The position numbers and the translations under genes were made by a program. This document shows positions 51,140-61,093 of a stretch of 64,000 bases of DNA, in pieces. The notes beneath the pieces are model-generated. The model was not told the DNA's origin and ran no database searches. It saw nothing but the letters and a program-made list of their open reading frames with translations. Position 1 is the stretch's first letter. Each line of letters starts with the position of its first letter. The stretch is from Ammoniphilus sp. YIM 78166. Its GTDB lineage: Bacteria; Bacillota; Bacilli; Aneurinibacillales; RAOX-1. The stretch lies in NCBI RefSeq assembly GCF_004522215.1, contig NZ_SDLR01000004.1, positions 434,001-498,000 on the forward strand. Reading direction: 5' to 3'.

Positions 51140-52834
51140 ATGAGACAACTTGAACAAATGGAGTTTACAACAGCTGATGCCGTTGTGCAAGAGCTGGTTC
51201 GTGCAGGGGTAGAAGTTGCATTTGGAATCGTAAGTATTCATAACATGCCCATCTATGATGCCATCCTCCGTGAAGGAAGCATTCACCTCGTATGCTCACG
51301 CGGCGAGAGCGGTGCGGTAAATATGGCAGATGGGTATGCCAGAGCTACTGGGAAATTAGGCGTTGTGATTACCAGCACCGGAACCGGTGCAGGAAATGCG
51401 GCCGGATCTCTAGTTGAAGCTTGGAGTGCTGGAGTTCCCCTCCTTCATTTGACTGGTGAAGTGGCTTCCCCGTATTTAGGCACGGGCAGAGGATATATCC
51501 ATGAATGCAAGGATCAACTATCAATGATGGAAGGGTGCTCAAAGAAAGCCATGCGCTTAAGGAAGCCGGAGCAAGCCGTCGGGGTGGTTAGGCAAGCGAT
51601 CCAAGAAGCAATAACGGCACCTGCAGGGCCAGTAACATTAGAAATTCCTATCGATTTTCAATCTGCCATTATCCCTCAGAGCGTAGTAGAAGATTTCCGA
51701 GGACACGTACAGCCATCATCTGAGCAGACCTTACCGAAACTTCCAGTAGAGCTGGTTAAGAAGATTGCAAACGCTCGCAGACCTGTGATCTGGAGCGGGG
51801 GCGGAGTCATTTCTTCAGGCGCTTCCGAGGAAGTTCGACAGCTGGCTGAGATGATCGGAGCGGCTGTAGTGACCAGCCAATCCGGAAAGGGATCTATCCC
51901 GGAGGATCATCCGCAATGCATCGGACACTTCGCCGCCGTAGACCTCACCAAACAATTACTACAAAAATCAGATTTGTTAATTAGTATCGGGGTGCGTTTC
52001 CGCGGAAATGAAACCTCTAACTGGAAGGTATCGGTACCAGAGGAGCATATCTCTATTGATGCGGAATGGAACGCAATGAACCGGAATTACCCAGCTTCGC
52101 ATGGGCTGGTAGGAGATGCGAAGTTGATCTTGCAATCTATGATTCGAGAACTCGATCATGACCCCGTGACTCCTGACCCGGCCTATCTTGATGAAGTCCA
52201 AACGGTGCGCAATGAGTTGCGAGTACAATTAAGGAAGACATTAGGGCCATATGAGCAATTTTTGGATGGTATGCGAAGAATATTGCCGCGTGATGCAATT
52301 TTAGTTCGGGATGTTACAGTCCAAGCGAATGTTTGGGGTAGCCGATTGTTTGAAGTTTATGAGCCAAGGACCTCGATCCATGCTTCAGGCGGCGGGATCG
52401 GACAGGGACTGCCGACGGCTATCGGAGCGCAAGCGGGACGAAAAGACCGCGTGGTTGCTTTAATGGCAGGGGATGGCGGATTCATGGTCAATGTCGGAGA
52501 AATGGCGACAGCGGCCCAAGAAAATCTTCCGATTATTATTGTGTTATTCGATGATGCAGGGTACGGGGTCTTGCGGAATATCCAAGATGCAGCTTACGGT
52601 CGTCAGGTAGCGGTCGACTTGTTAAGTCCTGACTTCGTTCAGTTAAGTCAATCCATGGGATTTGAAGCTGCACGAATTGGTTCGCCTGAAGAATTTGTAA
52701 CAGAGCTGGAAAAGGCAGTTGCCAAACGAAAGCCATACATGATCGTCGTCGATATGAAAGCAGTGGGCCCCATGGCGAAGCCATTCGGAGGACCTCCGGG
52801 AGCAGCGGACGCATTTAAGCCGAAAAAATTATAA
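51140..52834 (+). CDS. ThDP-dependent enzyme, 2-oxoacid decarboxylase/synthase type
   Basis: A 564-residue three-domain thiamine diphosphate enzyme related to acetolactate synthase and benzoylformate decarboxylase. The activating Glu is E56 (RGESGAVNMADGYAR); the ThDP-Mg motif is GDGGFMVNVGEMATAAQENL. The middle domain is present but the usual FAD-binding features are not obvious. With an aldehyde dehydrogenase next to it, decarboxylation of a 2-oxoacid to an aldehyde is plausible. ATG 51140 has GAGAGG 9 nt upstream; earlier in-frame starts overlap the SDR gene. Confidence 0.88.
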   Translation: MRQLEQMEFTTADAVVQELVRAGVEVAFGIVSIHNMPIYDAILREGSIHLVCSRGESGAVNMADGYARATGKLGVVITSTGTGAGNAAGSLVEAWSAGVPLLHLTGEVASPYLGTGRGYIHECKDQLSMMEGCSKKAMRLRKPEQAVGVVRQAIQEAITAPAGPVTLEIPIDFQSAIIPQSVVEDFRGHVQPSSEQTLPKLPVELVKKIANARRPVIWSGGGVISSGASEEVRQLAEMIGAAVVTSQSGKGSIPEDHPQCIGHFAAVDLTKQLLQKSDLLISIGVRFRGNETSNWKVSVPEEHISIDAEWNAMNRNYPASHGLVGDAKLILQSMIRELDHDPVTPDPAYLDEVQTVRNELRVQLRKTLGPYEQFLDGMRRILPRDAILVRDVTVQANVWGSRLFEVYEPRTSIHASGGGIGQGLPTAIGAQAGRKDRVVALMAGDGGFMVNVGEMATAAQENLPIIIVLFDDAGYGVLRNIQDAAYGRQVAVDLLSPDFVQLSQSMGFEAARIGSPEEFVTELEKAVAKRKPYMIVVDMKAVGPMAKPFGGPPGAADAFKPKKL

Positions 52835-52848
52835 TGGAGGTTTTGGGC

Positions 52849-54294
52849 ATGATCTCGACATACCCTTTTGTGTCAGGGAAGTATCTTATTAATGGTGAAT
52901 GGATTCAGGCTGACCATGTTACGGGTGTTAAGAATCCTGCCAATATAGTAGAAGTCGTAGGGGAGGTTGGCTTATCCTCAAAAGAAGCAGTAGCACAAGC
53001 GGTAGAATCAGCAAGCTTGGCTTTTTCCAGCTGGTCGAGGACAAAACCCGAAGAGCGGGCAAACCTAATGGTAGAAGCCGCTAACCTTCTTAAACCGATC
53101 ATTGAGGAGAATGTATCGCTTTTTGTCCGTGAAAATGGAAAAACGCTAGTGGAAGCCAAAAAGGATTTGCTGCGTTCCATAGATGTAATGCACCATTGTG
53201 CAGAGGCTCTGCTGAAATGGTGGCAGCCCGAATCTCTTCCCGGAACGCAAAACGTGCAAATTAGGAAAAGACCGCGAGGGGTGACGGCGGTGATTTCCCC
53301 CTGGAACTCTCCCATGCTACTGACCTTTAAGAGGGTCATCCCTGCTGTGCTTGCAGGAAATACAGTAGTGGTAAAACCGGCTACTTATTGTCCGCTAACC
53401 GTCATGACCTGTTTGAAAGTTGTAGCTTCTTGCTTTCCTCCAGGCGTTATTAATATCGTACCGGGGTCTGGGGGAGTGGTAGGAGACATACTTTGCAGCG
53501 ATCCAAGGGTCAAGACCATCGCCTTTGTCGGAAGTACGGAAACCGGAAAACATATCATGCGGACGGCATCGAGTACAGTCAAGAAGCTGTATATGGAGCT
53601 AGGGGGTAACGACCCTGCTTTGATTTTTGAGGATGCAAGCTTAAACGAACATGCTATACAAAGACTTCGCTTTGGGATTTTGAGGGCAGCTGGGCAGGTG
53701 TGTTCCGCTATTAAACGGATTTATGTTCATGAATCGAGATATGATGAATTAGTTCAGAAGCTAACGAAAGAGTTTCATCGGGTTGTTGTCGGAAATGGCA
53801 TTCATCCGGATGCGACGATGGGTCCTTTGAACAATCAAGTGCAATTTGACTTTGTGAACGGTTTGATAGACCGTGCCCAAAAGTCCGGAGCGCAGGTGAT
53901 AACAGCAGGACAAATTATGGATCCTGAAACCTGGGACAAGGGCTATTTCATGCAACCCTCCATCATTACAGGAGTGGAGCAGCACAGTGAAATTGTTAGG
54001 GCTGAGCAGTTTGGTCCGGTGATTCCCATTTTGAAATTTGCAAGCGAGGAAGAAGCGATACAGTTGGCGAATGATACGGAATTTGGACTGCGAGCATCAA
54101 TTTGGACGGAAAATGAAGGAAAGGTAGCGGGATGTGCTGACCGATTGGAAGCAGGGGCGGTCTTTCACAATAATCATACCGTATTCCAGGATATTTACCT
54201 GGATTTCCCGGGTCTAAAAGAAAGTGGGTTATCGCGCGAAACTAGACATTGCGGTTTGGAGTACTTTACGGATTCTTACGGTCTAGCTGACTGA
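52849..54294 (+). CDS. Aldehyde dehydrogenase
   Basis: A 481-residue NAD(P)-dependent ALDH. Catalytic C285 is in AAGQVCSAIKR, the general base E250 in YMELGGNDP, and N153 in ISPWNSPML; K176 lies in VVVKPA. Its substrate is probably the aldehyde made by the preceding ThDP enzyme (inference from adjacency, 14 bp). ATG 52849 has GGAGG 8 nt upstream; ATG 52834 abuts the ribosome site. Confidence 0.93.
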   Translation: MISTYPFVSGKYLINGEWIQADHVTGVKNPANIVEVVGEVGLSSKEAVAQAVESASLAFSSWSRTKPEERANLMVEAANLLKPIIEENVSLFVRENGKTLVEAKKDLLRSIDVMHHCAEALLKWWQPESLPGTQNVQIRKRPRGVTAVISPWNSPMLLTFKRVIPAVLAGNTVVVKPATYCPLTVMTCLKVVASCFPPGVINIVPGSGGVVGDILCSDPRVKTIAFVGSTETGKHIMRTASSTVKKLYMELGGNDPALIFEDASLNEHAIQRLRFGILRAAGQVCSAIKRIYVHESRYDELVQKLTKEFHRVVVGNGIHPDATMGPLNNQVQFDFVNGLIDRAQKSGAQVITAGQIMDPETWDKGYFMQPSIITGVEQHSEIVRAEQFGPVIPILKFASEEEAIQLANDTEFGLRASIWTENEGKVAGCADRLEAGAVFHNNHTVFQDIYLDFPGLKESGLSRETRHCGLEYFTDSYGLAD

Positions 54295-54310
54295 GAGAGG
54301 GGATCGCTTG

Positions 54311-55093
54311 ATGAAAATAGGATTGATAGGCTGCGGCAATATTGGAAAATTCCTTCTTCATTCTTTGAATAACGAAAATTTTCTTCCGGATGGCAGGATA
54401 ACAGCTGTTTATAGTTCCAAAAAAGAAACGGCTGCCCTCATCACCAGGGAGTACCAAATAGATTCCTATACTGATTTCGAAGCCTTCCTGCATTCCGATT
54501 TGGATTTAATCATCGAAGCGGCTACCATTCAGGTGGTTGAGGATTACGCCAGACCGATCCTCGAAAGCGGAAAGGATATGCTGATCATTAGTGTCGGAGC
54601 ATTAGCTGATAGAACTTTGCATGATGATTTAAGAGAATTGTGCCGGATGAAAGGTACGAAAGTTTATCTGCCTTCAGGGGCTATTGGTGGATTGGATGTC
54701 TTAAAAGCGGCGATGACGATTGGTCAGCTAGAGTCGGTATCGATTACGACAAGAAAGCCGCCGAAGGCTCTTTCTCAAGACACTATGGATGCAGAGAGTA
54801 TTATATTCGAAGGCTCTGCGAGGGAAGCTATTCAATTGTTCCCACAAAACATCAATGTATCTATCATTTTATCTCTAGCGGGACTTGGACCTGAAAGAAC
54901 TAGCGTAAAGATCATTGCTGATCCTAAAGTGGATAAAAATACTCATTCTATCGAAGCGAAAGGTACATTTGGGAAGCTCACTCTGAATGTGGAAAATGAC
55001 CCGATGCCTAATAATCCGAAAACAAGTTATTTGGCGGCATTGAGTGTGTTATCCACTTTAAAGAATAGAGATGAGATGATTCGAGTCGGATAA
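54311..55093 (+). CDS. Aspartate-dehydrogenase-like oxidoreductase (DUF108)
   Basis: A 260-residue protein with an N-terminal Rossmann domain (GLIGCGNIGKFL) and a C-terminal aspartate dehydrogenase (DUF108) domain: LPSGAIGGLDVLKAA, NINVSIILSLAGLG and KNTHSIEAKGTFG. Known members oxidise L-aspartate to iminoaspartate or run the reverse amination. No nadA/nadB/nadC is near; the position inside a catabolic operon suggests another amino acid or imine from the substrate. ATG 54311 follows AGGGG by 8 nt. Confidence 0.88.
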   Translation: MKIGLIGCGNIGKFLLHSLNNENFLPDGRITAVYSSKKETAALITREYQIDSYTDFEAFLHSDLDLIIEAATIQVVEDYARPILESGKDMLIISVGALADRTLHDDLRELCRMKGTKVYLPSGAIGGLDVLKAAMTIGQLESVSITTRKPPKALSQDTMDAESIIFEGSAREAIQLFPQNINVSIILSLAGLGPERTSVKIIADPKVDKNTHSIEAKGTFGKLTLNVENDPMPNNPKTSYLAALSVLSTLKNRDEMIRVG

Positions 55094-55110
55094 AGCATCA
55101 TATAAAGATG

Positions 55111-55139
55111 TTGAAACCCCTTTCATTTCGTAGTTTAAT
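55111..55139 (+). promoter_or_regulatory. Possible internal promoter before the MFS gene
   Basis: TTGAAA (55111-55116), 17 nt, TTTAAT (55134-55139), in a 95-bp gap that is larger than others in the operon. Confidence 0.4.
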
Positions 55140-55188
55140 AGAAACAATATCTGATTTTCGAAAAGTGTAGAAAAGTTAGGGGGCCATT

Positions 55189-56478
55189 ATGTTAAAAGGT
55201 CAAATGCGCTGGATTTACATTGCAGTTCCTATATTCTTTTTCTGGTTTTTCGGGCAAATCGATAAACTAGGGATCTCAGTCATTCAGACAGATCCGCAAT
55301 TTCTCCAAGACTTAGGCCTCACAGGAGAGGATAAGAACGCCAAACTTGGCCTTTTAACGCTAACTTTTACAGTGGCTTATGCTCTTTCCAACCTCTTCTG
55401 GGGGGTTATTATTGATAAGCTCGGCGCGCGCAAAACAGCGGTCATGGGGCTCTGCGTATGGACCATGACGATGATTATGGGAGGGCTTTCATCTTCCTAT
55501 GAGATGTTTTTAATTAGCCGGGTCATTTTAGGTATCGGTGAAGGAATGATGATTCCTGTTTCAGGAAAATTCATTTCGAACTGGTTTCATCAGCGGGAGC
55601 TTGGCAGAGCTCAGGCTACTTGGCTTACAGGAAACTATTTAGGACCGGCCATTGGAGCTGTCATGCTTTCTGTTATCATTGCTAGCGTACATTGGCAGGC
55701 AGCCTTCTATATTCTTGCCGCATTTAATTTCTTCATGATTATCCCAATGTTCCTATTCCTGACTCGAGATAAGCCAGAGCACCATCCGGGAATCAGCAAA
55801 GACGAGCTTGCCCAGATTCGCTATACGGATCCTTCTGCACCTGCACAAGTGAAGCAGAGCTTCACACAAGACTATCGTTACTGGATTGTGTGGTTTGGAA
55901 TGCTGATGTCTTCGTTTTTATTTTTTGGTTTGAGTATCTGGCTGCCAACCTATCTTGTGCAAGGCAAAGGGTTTGCTCGTGAGGCCATGACCGGAATAAC
56001 CTCCTTATCTTGGCTGTTTGCCATGGGCTTTGTTATCCTTTGCGGGTATTTCGCAGATAAATGGAAGCGACCAGGATTGCTTGCAACTCTTTTGTTTGGA
56101 TTATGTGCCATATTGTTAACAACGGCTATTAATGCGGGAAGTCCGCTGGTTGCTGGTTTGTGCTTGGGACTCGCAATGGGGACACAAGGTGGCGTGTTTC
56201 ATCTGAGCAATCTATTTATTGTCAAATATTCGACGAGGGAGACGGCAGGAAGAGCAGCTGGTTTAATGGGCTTCACCAATATCCTTGGCGGATTCTCCAG
56301 TTATATTATGGGGTGGATGAGAGATTCTTTTCAAGGCGATTTTGGTCCGTCAATCATGATGCTAATTGTAGCTGCCTTGTTAGGTTTGATAGCATATCTG
56401 TTCACACTGAAGAAAGAGGCGGAGGAAGCACGTTCCTTTAAGTCTGGAGTCTCGATGGCGCATGATCGTACGGCATAG
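55189..56478 (+). CDS. MFS transporter, anion:cation symporter type
   Basis: A 429-residue, twelve-helix carrier of the ACS/phthalate-permease branch. The helix 2-3 loop is DKLGARKTAVMG and the R-rich helix 4 reads SRVILGIGEGMMIPVSGKFISNWF. These carriers bring in aromatic and other organic acids with protons. Its place before the oxygenase genes suggests uptake of the same compound as the ABC importer or of an intermediate. Ribosome site AGGGGG lies before the ATG. Confidence 0.9.
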   Translation: MLKGQMRWIYIAVPIFFFWFFGQIDKLGISVIQTDPQFLQDLGLTGEDKNAKLGLLTLTFTVAYALSNLFWGVIIDKLGARKTAVMGLCVWTMTMIMGGLSSSYEMFLISRVILGIGEGMMIPVSGKFISNWFHQRELGRAQATWLTGNYLGPAIGAVMLSVIIASVHWQAAFYILAAFNFFMIIPMFLFLTRDKPEHHPGISKDELAQIRYTDPSAPAQVKQSFTQDYRYWIVWFGMLMSSFLFFGLSIWLPTYLVQGKGFAREAMTGITSLSWLFAMGFVILCGYFADKWKRPGLLATLLFGLCAILLTTAINAGSPLVAGLCLGLAMGTQGGVFHLSNLFIVKYSTRETAGRAAGLMGFTNILGGFSSYIMGWMRDSFQGDFGPSIMMLIVAALLGLIAYLFTLKKEAEEARSFKSGVSMAHDRTA

Positions 56479-56499
56479 ATAACGGAAAGGGGTAAAAAG

Positions 56500-57804
56500 A
56501 TGAATAAGAAACAACTGCCTTTAGATGAAAGAACTCGCGAGAGTGTACTGGACCATATCAATGAAACGACTCAGCCTGAAGAGGGGAAGATCCCTGCTTA
56601 CATTTTAAGTGATCCTACCATTTATAAGCTGGAGCATGAAAAGATCTTCCTGAAGACTTGGGTATTCATTGGCCATGAATCAGAGGTTCCCAACAATGGA
56701 GATTACATTACGCGGGATCTAGCAGGCTACTCTGTCATCGTTTCAAGAGGAGAAGATGGAGTCATCCGCGGATTCTACAATATGTGCACACACCGGGGCA
56801 TGAAGCTCTGCCGAGCGGATCGAGGAAAAGCTGGCAGGTTTACTTGTTCCTATCATGGATTCACCTTTAAAAATAATGGCGATCTGATTGGAGTTCCACT
56901 GCAGCAAGACATATATGGAGGAGAGCTTGATACTTCTAAAATGGGGTTGCATAAGGTGACCATTGATTCATATAAAGGTCTCCTTTTCGGAACTTGGAGT
57001 GATCAGCCTCAACCTTTATCAGATTTTCTGGGTGATTTCAAGTGGTATTTGGATATTGTGGTGGGGCGGGCAGAAATGGAAGTCATAGGACCTCCTCAAC
57101 GCTTTGTTGTGCATTCCAACTGGAAGATTGGATCGGATAACTTTATCAGTGATTCCTACCATACGATGGTCACCCATGGTTCTATAGCGAAACTGGGGAT
57201 GGTCCCTAATCCTACTTATTCAAAGATTGGCTATCAGGTTCAGACCTCCAATGGGCACGGGTTGAATATCGGTATGCCCAATCAGGAGTTTGCTTTCCCT
57301 GAAGAGCTTATTCCTGAATTTCAATCGAATCTCTCAAGCGAACAGTTTGAGCTGATGTCAAAGGTGAAGAACATGATAGGAACTATTTTTCCCAACCTAT
57401 CCTTCCTCATCTCCCACACCAAAATCAAGGGTAAGGCGATTTCTAATACATCCGTCCGTCTTTGGAGGCCGATTGATGTTGATAAGATGGAGGTTATTAC
57501 CTGGTTGCTGGTCGAGAAACATGCATCAGATGATTGGAAGAAGCGTTCACGCGAATCGTTCATCTTAACCTTTAGCCCTTCTGGTATTTTTGAGCAAGAT
57601 GATACCGAAGTATTTACAGATATCACTGCAGCTGCCACAGGACCCATGCCTTTCATGAAACAGCTTACTTACAATTATACGATGGGAATGCATCGTGAAC
57701 AGGTAAGGGATTTTGCAGGCCCTGGCATCGTTTATGGCGATAAATTTTCAGAGGCAAATTCTCGAAATTTCTATCGTTATTGGTTAGATTTACTTAATGC
57801 CTAA
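56500..57804 (+). CDS. Rieske ring-hydroxylating oxygenase, alpha subunit
   Basis: A 434-residue catalytic subunit. The Rieske [2Fe-2S] ligands are C96 and H98 (MCTHRG), C116 and H119 (CSYHGF). Mononuclear iron ligands are H221 and H226 (SYHTMVTHG) and an Asp in FEQDDTE (367/368); the bridging Asp is D218. This adds both atoms of O2 to an aromatic ring, giving a cis-dihydrodiol. The beta subunit follows after 22 bp. No ferredoxin or reductase gene is in the operon. The exact ring substrate is unknown. Confidence 0.94.
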   Translation: MNKKQLPLDERTRESVLDHINETTQPEEGKIPAYILSDPTIYKLEHEKIFLKTWVFIGHESEVPNNGDYITRDLAGYSVIVSRGEDGVIRGFYNMCTHRGMKLCRADRGKAGRFTCSYHGFTFKNNGDLIGVPLQQDIYGGELDTSKMGLHKVTIDSYKGLLFGTWSDQPQPLSDFLGDFKWYLDIVVGRAEMEVIGPPQRFVVHSNWKIGSDNFISDSYHTMVTHGSIAKLGMVPNPTYSKIGYQVQTSNGHGLNIGMPNQEFAFPEELIPEFQSNLSSEQFELMSKVKNMIGTIFPNLSFLISHTKIKGKAISNTSVRLWRPIDVDKMEVITWLLVEKHASDDWKKRSRESFILTFSPSGIFEQDDTEVFTDITAAATGPMPFMKQLTYNYTMGMHREQVRDFAGPGIVYGDKFSEANSRNFYRYWLDLLNA

Positions 57805-57826
57805 GAATTGAAGGGGGAAACGCCTG

Positions 57827-58336
57827 ATGAGCATCGAGAAAATGTTAATCACATATGAATTTGAGCAATGGCTTTACCGTGAGGCGAAGCTGCTTGACGA
57901 TATAGATTTTGACGGCTGGTTTGGTCTCATTCATCCGGACATTCAATATCAAATGCCTGTTCGAGTGAACAAGGAAGGTATTGAGAGACCTGACTACTCT
58001 ACGGATATGTATGCGTTCCTTGATGATTATGAGCTGTTGAAAATGCGAGTCGATCGGCTGAAAACCGATTATGCCTGGGCAGAATTGCCGCCTTCTCGTA
58101 CCCGGCGAGTGGTTAGCAATGTAAGGGTGGATGAGTTCGTAGCAGAAGAAAAAGCAGTAGTTAGCAGTTATCTGTTCATCTATCGCAGCCGCAGCAATGA
58201 TATTCATCATGATTTGATATCGGGAGAACGCAAGGATGAATTCACGTATCTTAACGGGGAATGGAAGTTATCAAATCGCTTCTTCGTGGTTGATCAAACG
58301 ACATTAAACACCCGAAATCTGGCCATCTTTGTTTAG
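57827..58336 (+). CDS. Ring-hydroxylating oxygenase, beta subunit
   Basis: A 169-residue NTF2-like small subunit. EFEQWLYREAKLLDDIDFDGWFGLI and SRTRRVVSNVRV are typical of the beta subunits of benzoate/biphenyl-type dioxygenases. It stabilises the alpha3-beta3 hexamer. AAGGGGG lies before the ATG. Confidence 0.93.
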   Translation: MSIEKMLITYEFEQWLYREAKLLDDIDFDGWFGLIHPDIQYQMPVRVNKEGIERPDYSTDMYAFLDDYELLKMRVDRLKTDYAWAELPPSRTRRVVSNVRVDEFVAEEKAVVSSYLFIYRSRSNDIHHDLISGERKDEFTYLNGEWKLSNRFFVVDQTTLNTRNLAIFV

Positions 58337-58360
58337 TTCAAGTGAAGGAAGGGATCGGGT

Positions 58361-59146
58361 ATGACACAGCTAAAAGGGAAATCTGTGTATTTGACGGGAG
58401 GTGCCTCTGGCATCGGAAGAGCCGTCACAGAAGCTTTTATCGCCGAGGGTGCAGGGGTTACCGTTCTCGACCGCTCGGTGGAGCGGTTAGAGGAATTGAA
58501 AAATCAGTATGGTGATGCAATTCAATGTATCGCTGGTGACGTAACCAATTATGGGGATCATGTTGGGGCCGTCCGTACAGCCGTTGAGGCGTATGGAAAG
58601 CTTGATGTGCTGGTGGCCAATGCCGGGGTATTCGATGGTTTTGCAAAATTCGATCAAGTAAGTCCCGAGGCCTTGTCGGATGCTTATGAGATGCTGTTTT
58701 CAATTAATGTTAAGGGATATTTTTTAGCTGCTAAAGCTGCTGTCGAAGAATTGAAGAAGACCAAAGGAAATATCATTTTTACAGTCTCGGGAGCTGGCTT
58801 CTATCCCGACGGGGGCGGCGTGTGGTATACGGCAAGCAAGCACGCTCAAATTGGTTTGCTTCGCCAGCTGGCCTTTGAACTGGCACCTGACATTCGTGTT
58901 AATGCCGTGGCTCCGGGAGGTACTCTTACTGCGCTGCACGTGATTCCTCCGTTGGCTCCTTTTGTTAAAACAGTTGATAATGAGACAAAAGCGCGAAGTA
59001 TTAAGACGAGAAACCCGTTACGTATTGCCATGGAATCAGAAGATCATGTAGGAGCGTACGTGTTGTTAGCCTCGGATTGTGCTCGTGCCATTACAGGAGA
59101 GATTATATCCAGCGACGGCGGCTTGGCCGTACGTGGTTTGAGTTAA
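58361..59146 (+). CDS. cis-Dihydrodiol dehydrogenase-type SDR
   Basis: A 261-residue SDR with intact machinery: GGASGIGRAV (cofactor loop), D38 for NAD preference (VLDRS), NAG at 87-89, S143, Y156 and K160 (VWYTASKHAQ). It resembles BphB/dihydrodiol dehydrogenases that restore the aromatic ring and yield a catechol. Its position after the oxygenase subunits supports that. Last gene of the operon. Confidence 0.9.
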   Translation: MTQLKGKSVYLTGGASGIGRAVTEAFIAEGAGVTVLDRSVERLEELKNQYGDAIQCIAGDVTNYGDHVGAVRTAVEAYGKLDVLVANAGVFDGFAKFDQVSPEALSDAYEMLFSINVKGYFLAAKAAVEELKKTKGNIIFTVSGAGFYPDGGGVWYTASKHAQIGLLRQLAFELAPDIRVNAVAPGGTLTALHVIPPLAPFVKTVDNETKARSIKTRNPLRIAMESEDHVGAYVLLASDCARAITGEIISSDGGLAVRGLS

Positions 59147-59178
59147 GGAGAGCTTTTGGAAAAGTTTTGAGTAAGTGC

Positions 59179-59208
59179 CCCCAGAGTATCATTCTGGGGT
59201 TTTATTTA
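59179..59208 (+). terminator. Terminator of the catabolic operon
   Basis: CCCCAGA (59179-59185) pairs with TCTGGGG (59193-59199), followed by TTTTATTT. Confidence 0.85.
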
Positions 59209-59209
59209 T

Positions 59210-59479
59210 TACGGGCGAATTTGGTGGGTTCACCGGTAATTTTAGCCAGTCTACTGGCGACTTTTAGAGAAATACCGGCAAGTAAACGGAAAAAGGGTGG
59301 TCGAGGGGAGGAGGGAGGGGGTATCTGATCGATGGAAGTAAAATTAGTAAAGCACGTGTTAGATTTATTCCACACCGTCACTAAGCAGAAAAGAAATACT
59401 GGCGACTTTTCTTATTTATCAGCAACTCAGGTCCACTTACTGGCAACTGAAGCCCCTTTACCGGCAACTAGAAATACGA
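59210..59479. repeat. Two blocks of 20-21-nt units, word TACYGGCRA
   Basis: Block 1: related 9-mers start at 59210, 59231, 59252 and 59273 (TACGGGCGA, CACCGGTAA, TACTGGCGA, TACCGGCAA), 21 nt apart. Block 2: at 59397, 59417, 59438 and 59459 (TACTGGCGA, TATCAGCAA, TACTGGCAA, TACCGGCAA). The blocks are separated by 124 nt, about six steps. Spacers are unrelated. No ORF is supported in 59147-59560, the gap between convergent genes. Confidence 0.75.
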
Positions 59480-59513
59480 ACCGATCAAAATAGGTGGTAG
59501 GGTATCGACCGCT

Positions 59514-59549
59514 GCAAAAATAAACCCCCAAAGGTCAACTTTGGGGGTT
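59514..59549 (-). terminator. Terminator of gdhA
   Basis: On the minus strand AACCCCCAAAG (59549-59539) pairs with CTTTGGGGGTT (59533-59523), then TTATTTTT. Confidence 0.88.
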
Positions 59550-59560
59550 AGCTTCTTATA

Positions 59561-60949
<1,389 letters not shown>

Positions 60950-60998
60950 TCATGCTCCTTTTTTTCTTTATATATATAAGGTCCACTTTTTTTACGTC

Positions 60999-61015
60999 TA
61001 TAGGTATTCTATAAT
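60999..61015. promoter_or_regulatory. Candidate LysR-type operator between gdhA and gltC
   Basis: TATAGgtattCTATA (60999-61013) is a perfect 15-bp palindrome of T-N11-A form. It overlaps a TATAAT at 61010-61015, the probable -10 of the lysR gene, and lies in the -35 region of gdhA, where TATATA (about 60971-60976 on the minus strand) may be the -10. Confidence 0.55.
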
Positions 61016-61093
61016 TGAATGAGACCCCCAAACAATACAAAGATTAGATCAGATCAATGCCGAGTCGAGATGAATTGGAAAGGGGAAGTAAGC

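Noticed and set aside
52905..53339. 144-codon minus-strand ORF
   Set aside because: Fully antisense to the aldehyde dehydrogenase with conserved motifs on the plus strand.
59210..59479. CRISPR array
   Set aside because: The repeated word is only about 9 nt, varies between copies, and the step of 21 nt leaves no room for spacers of normal length; no cas genes are present.
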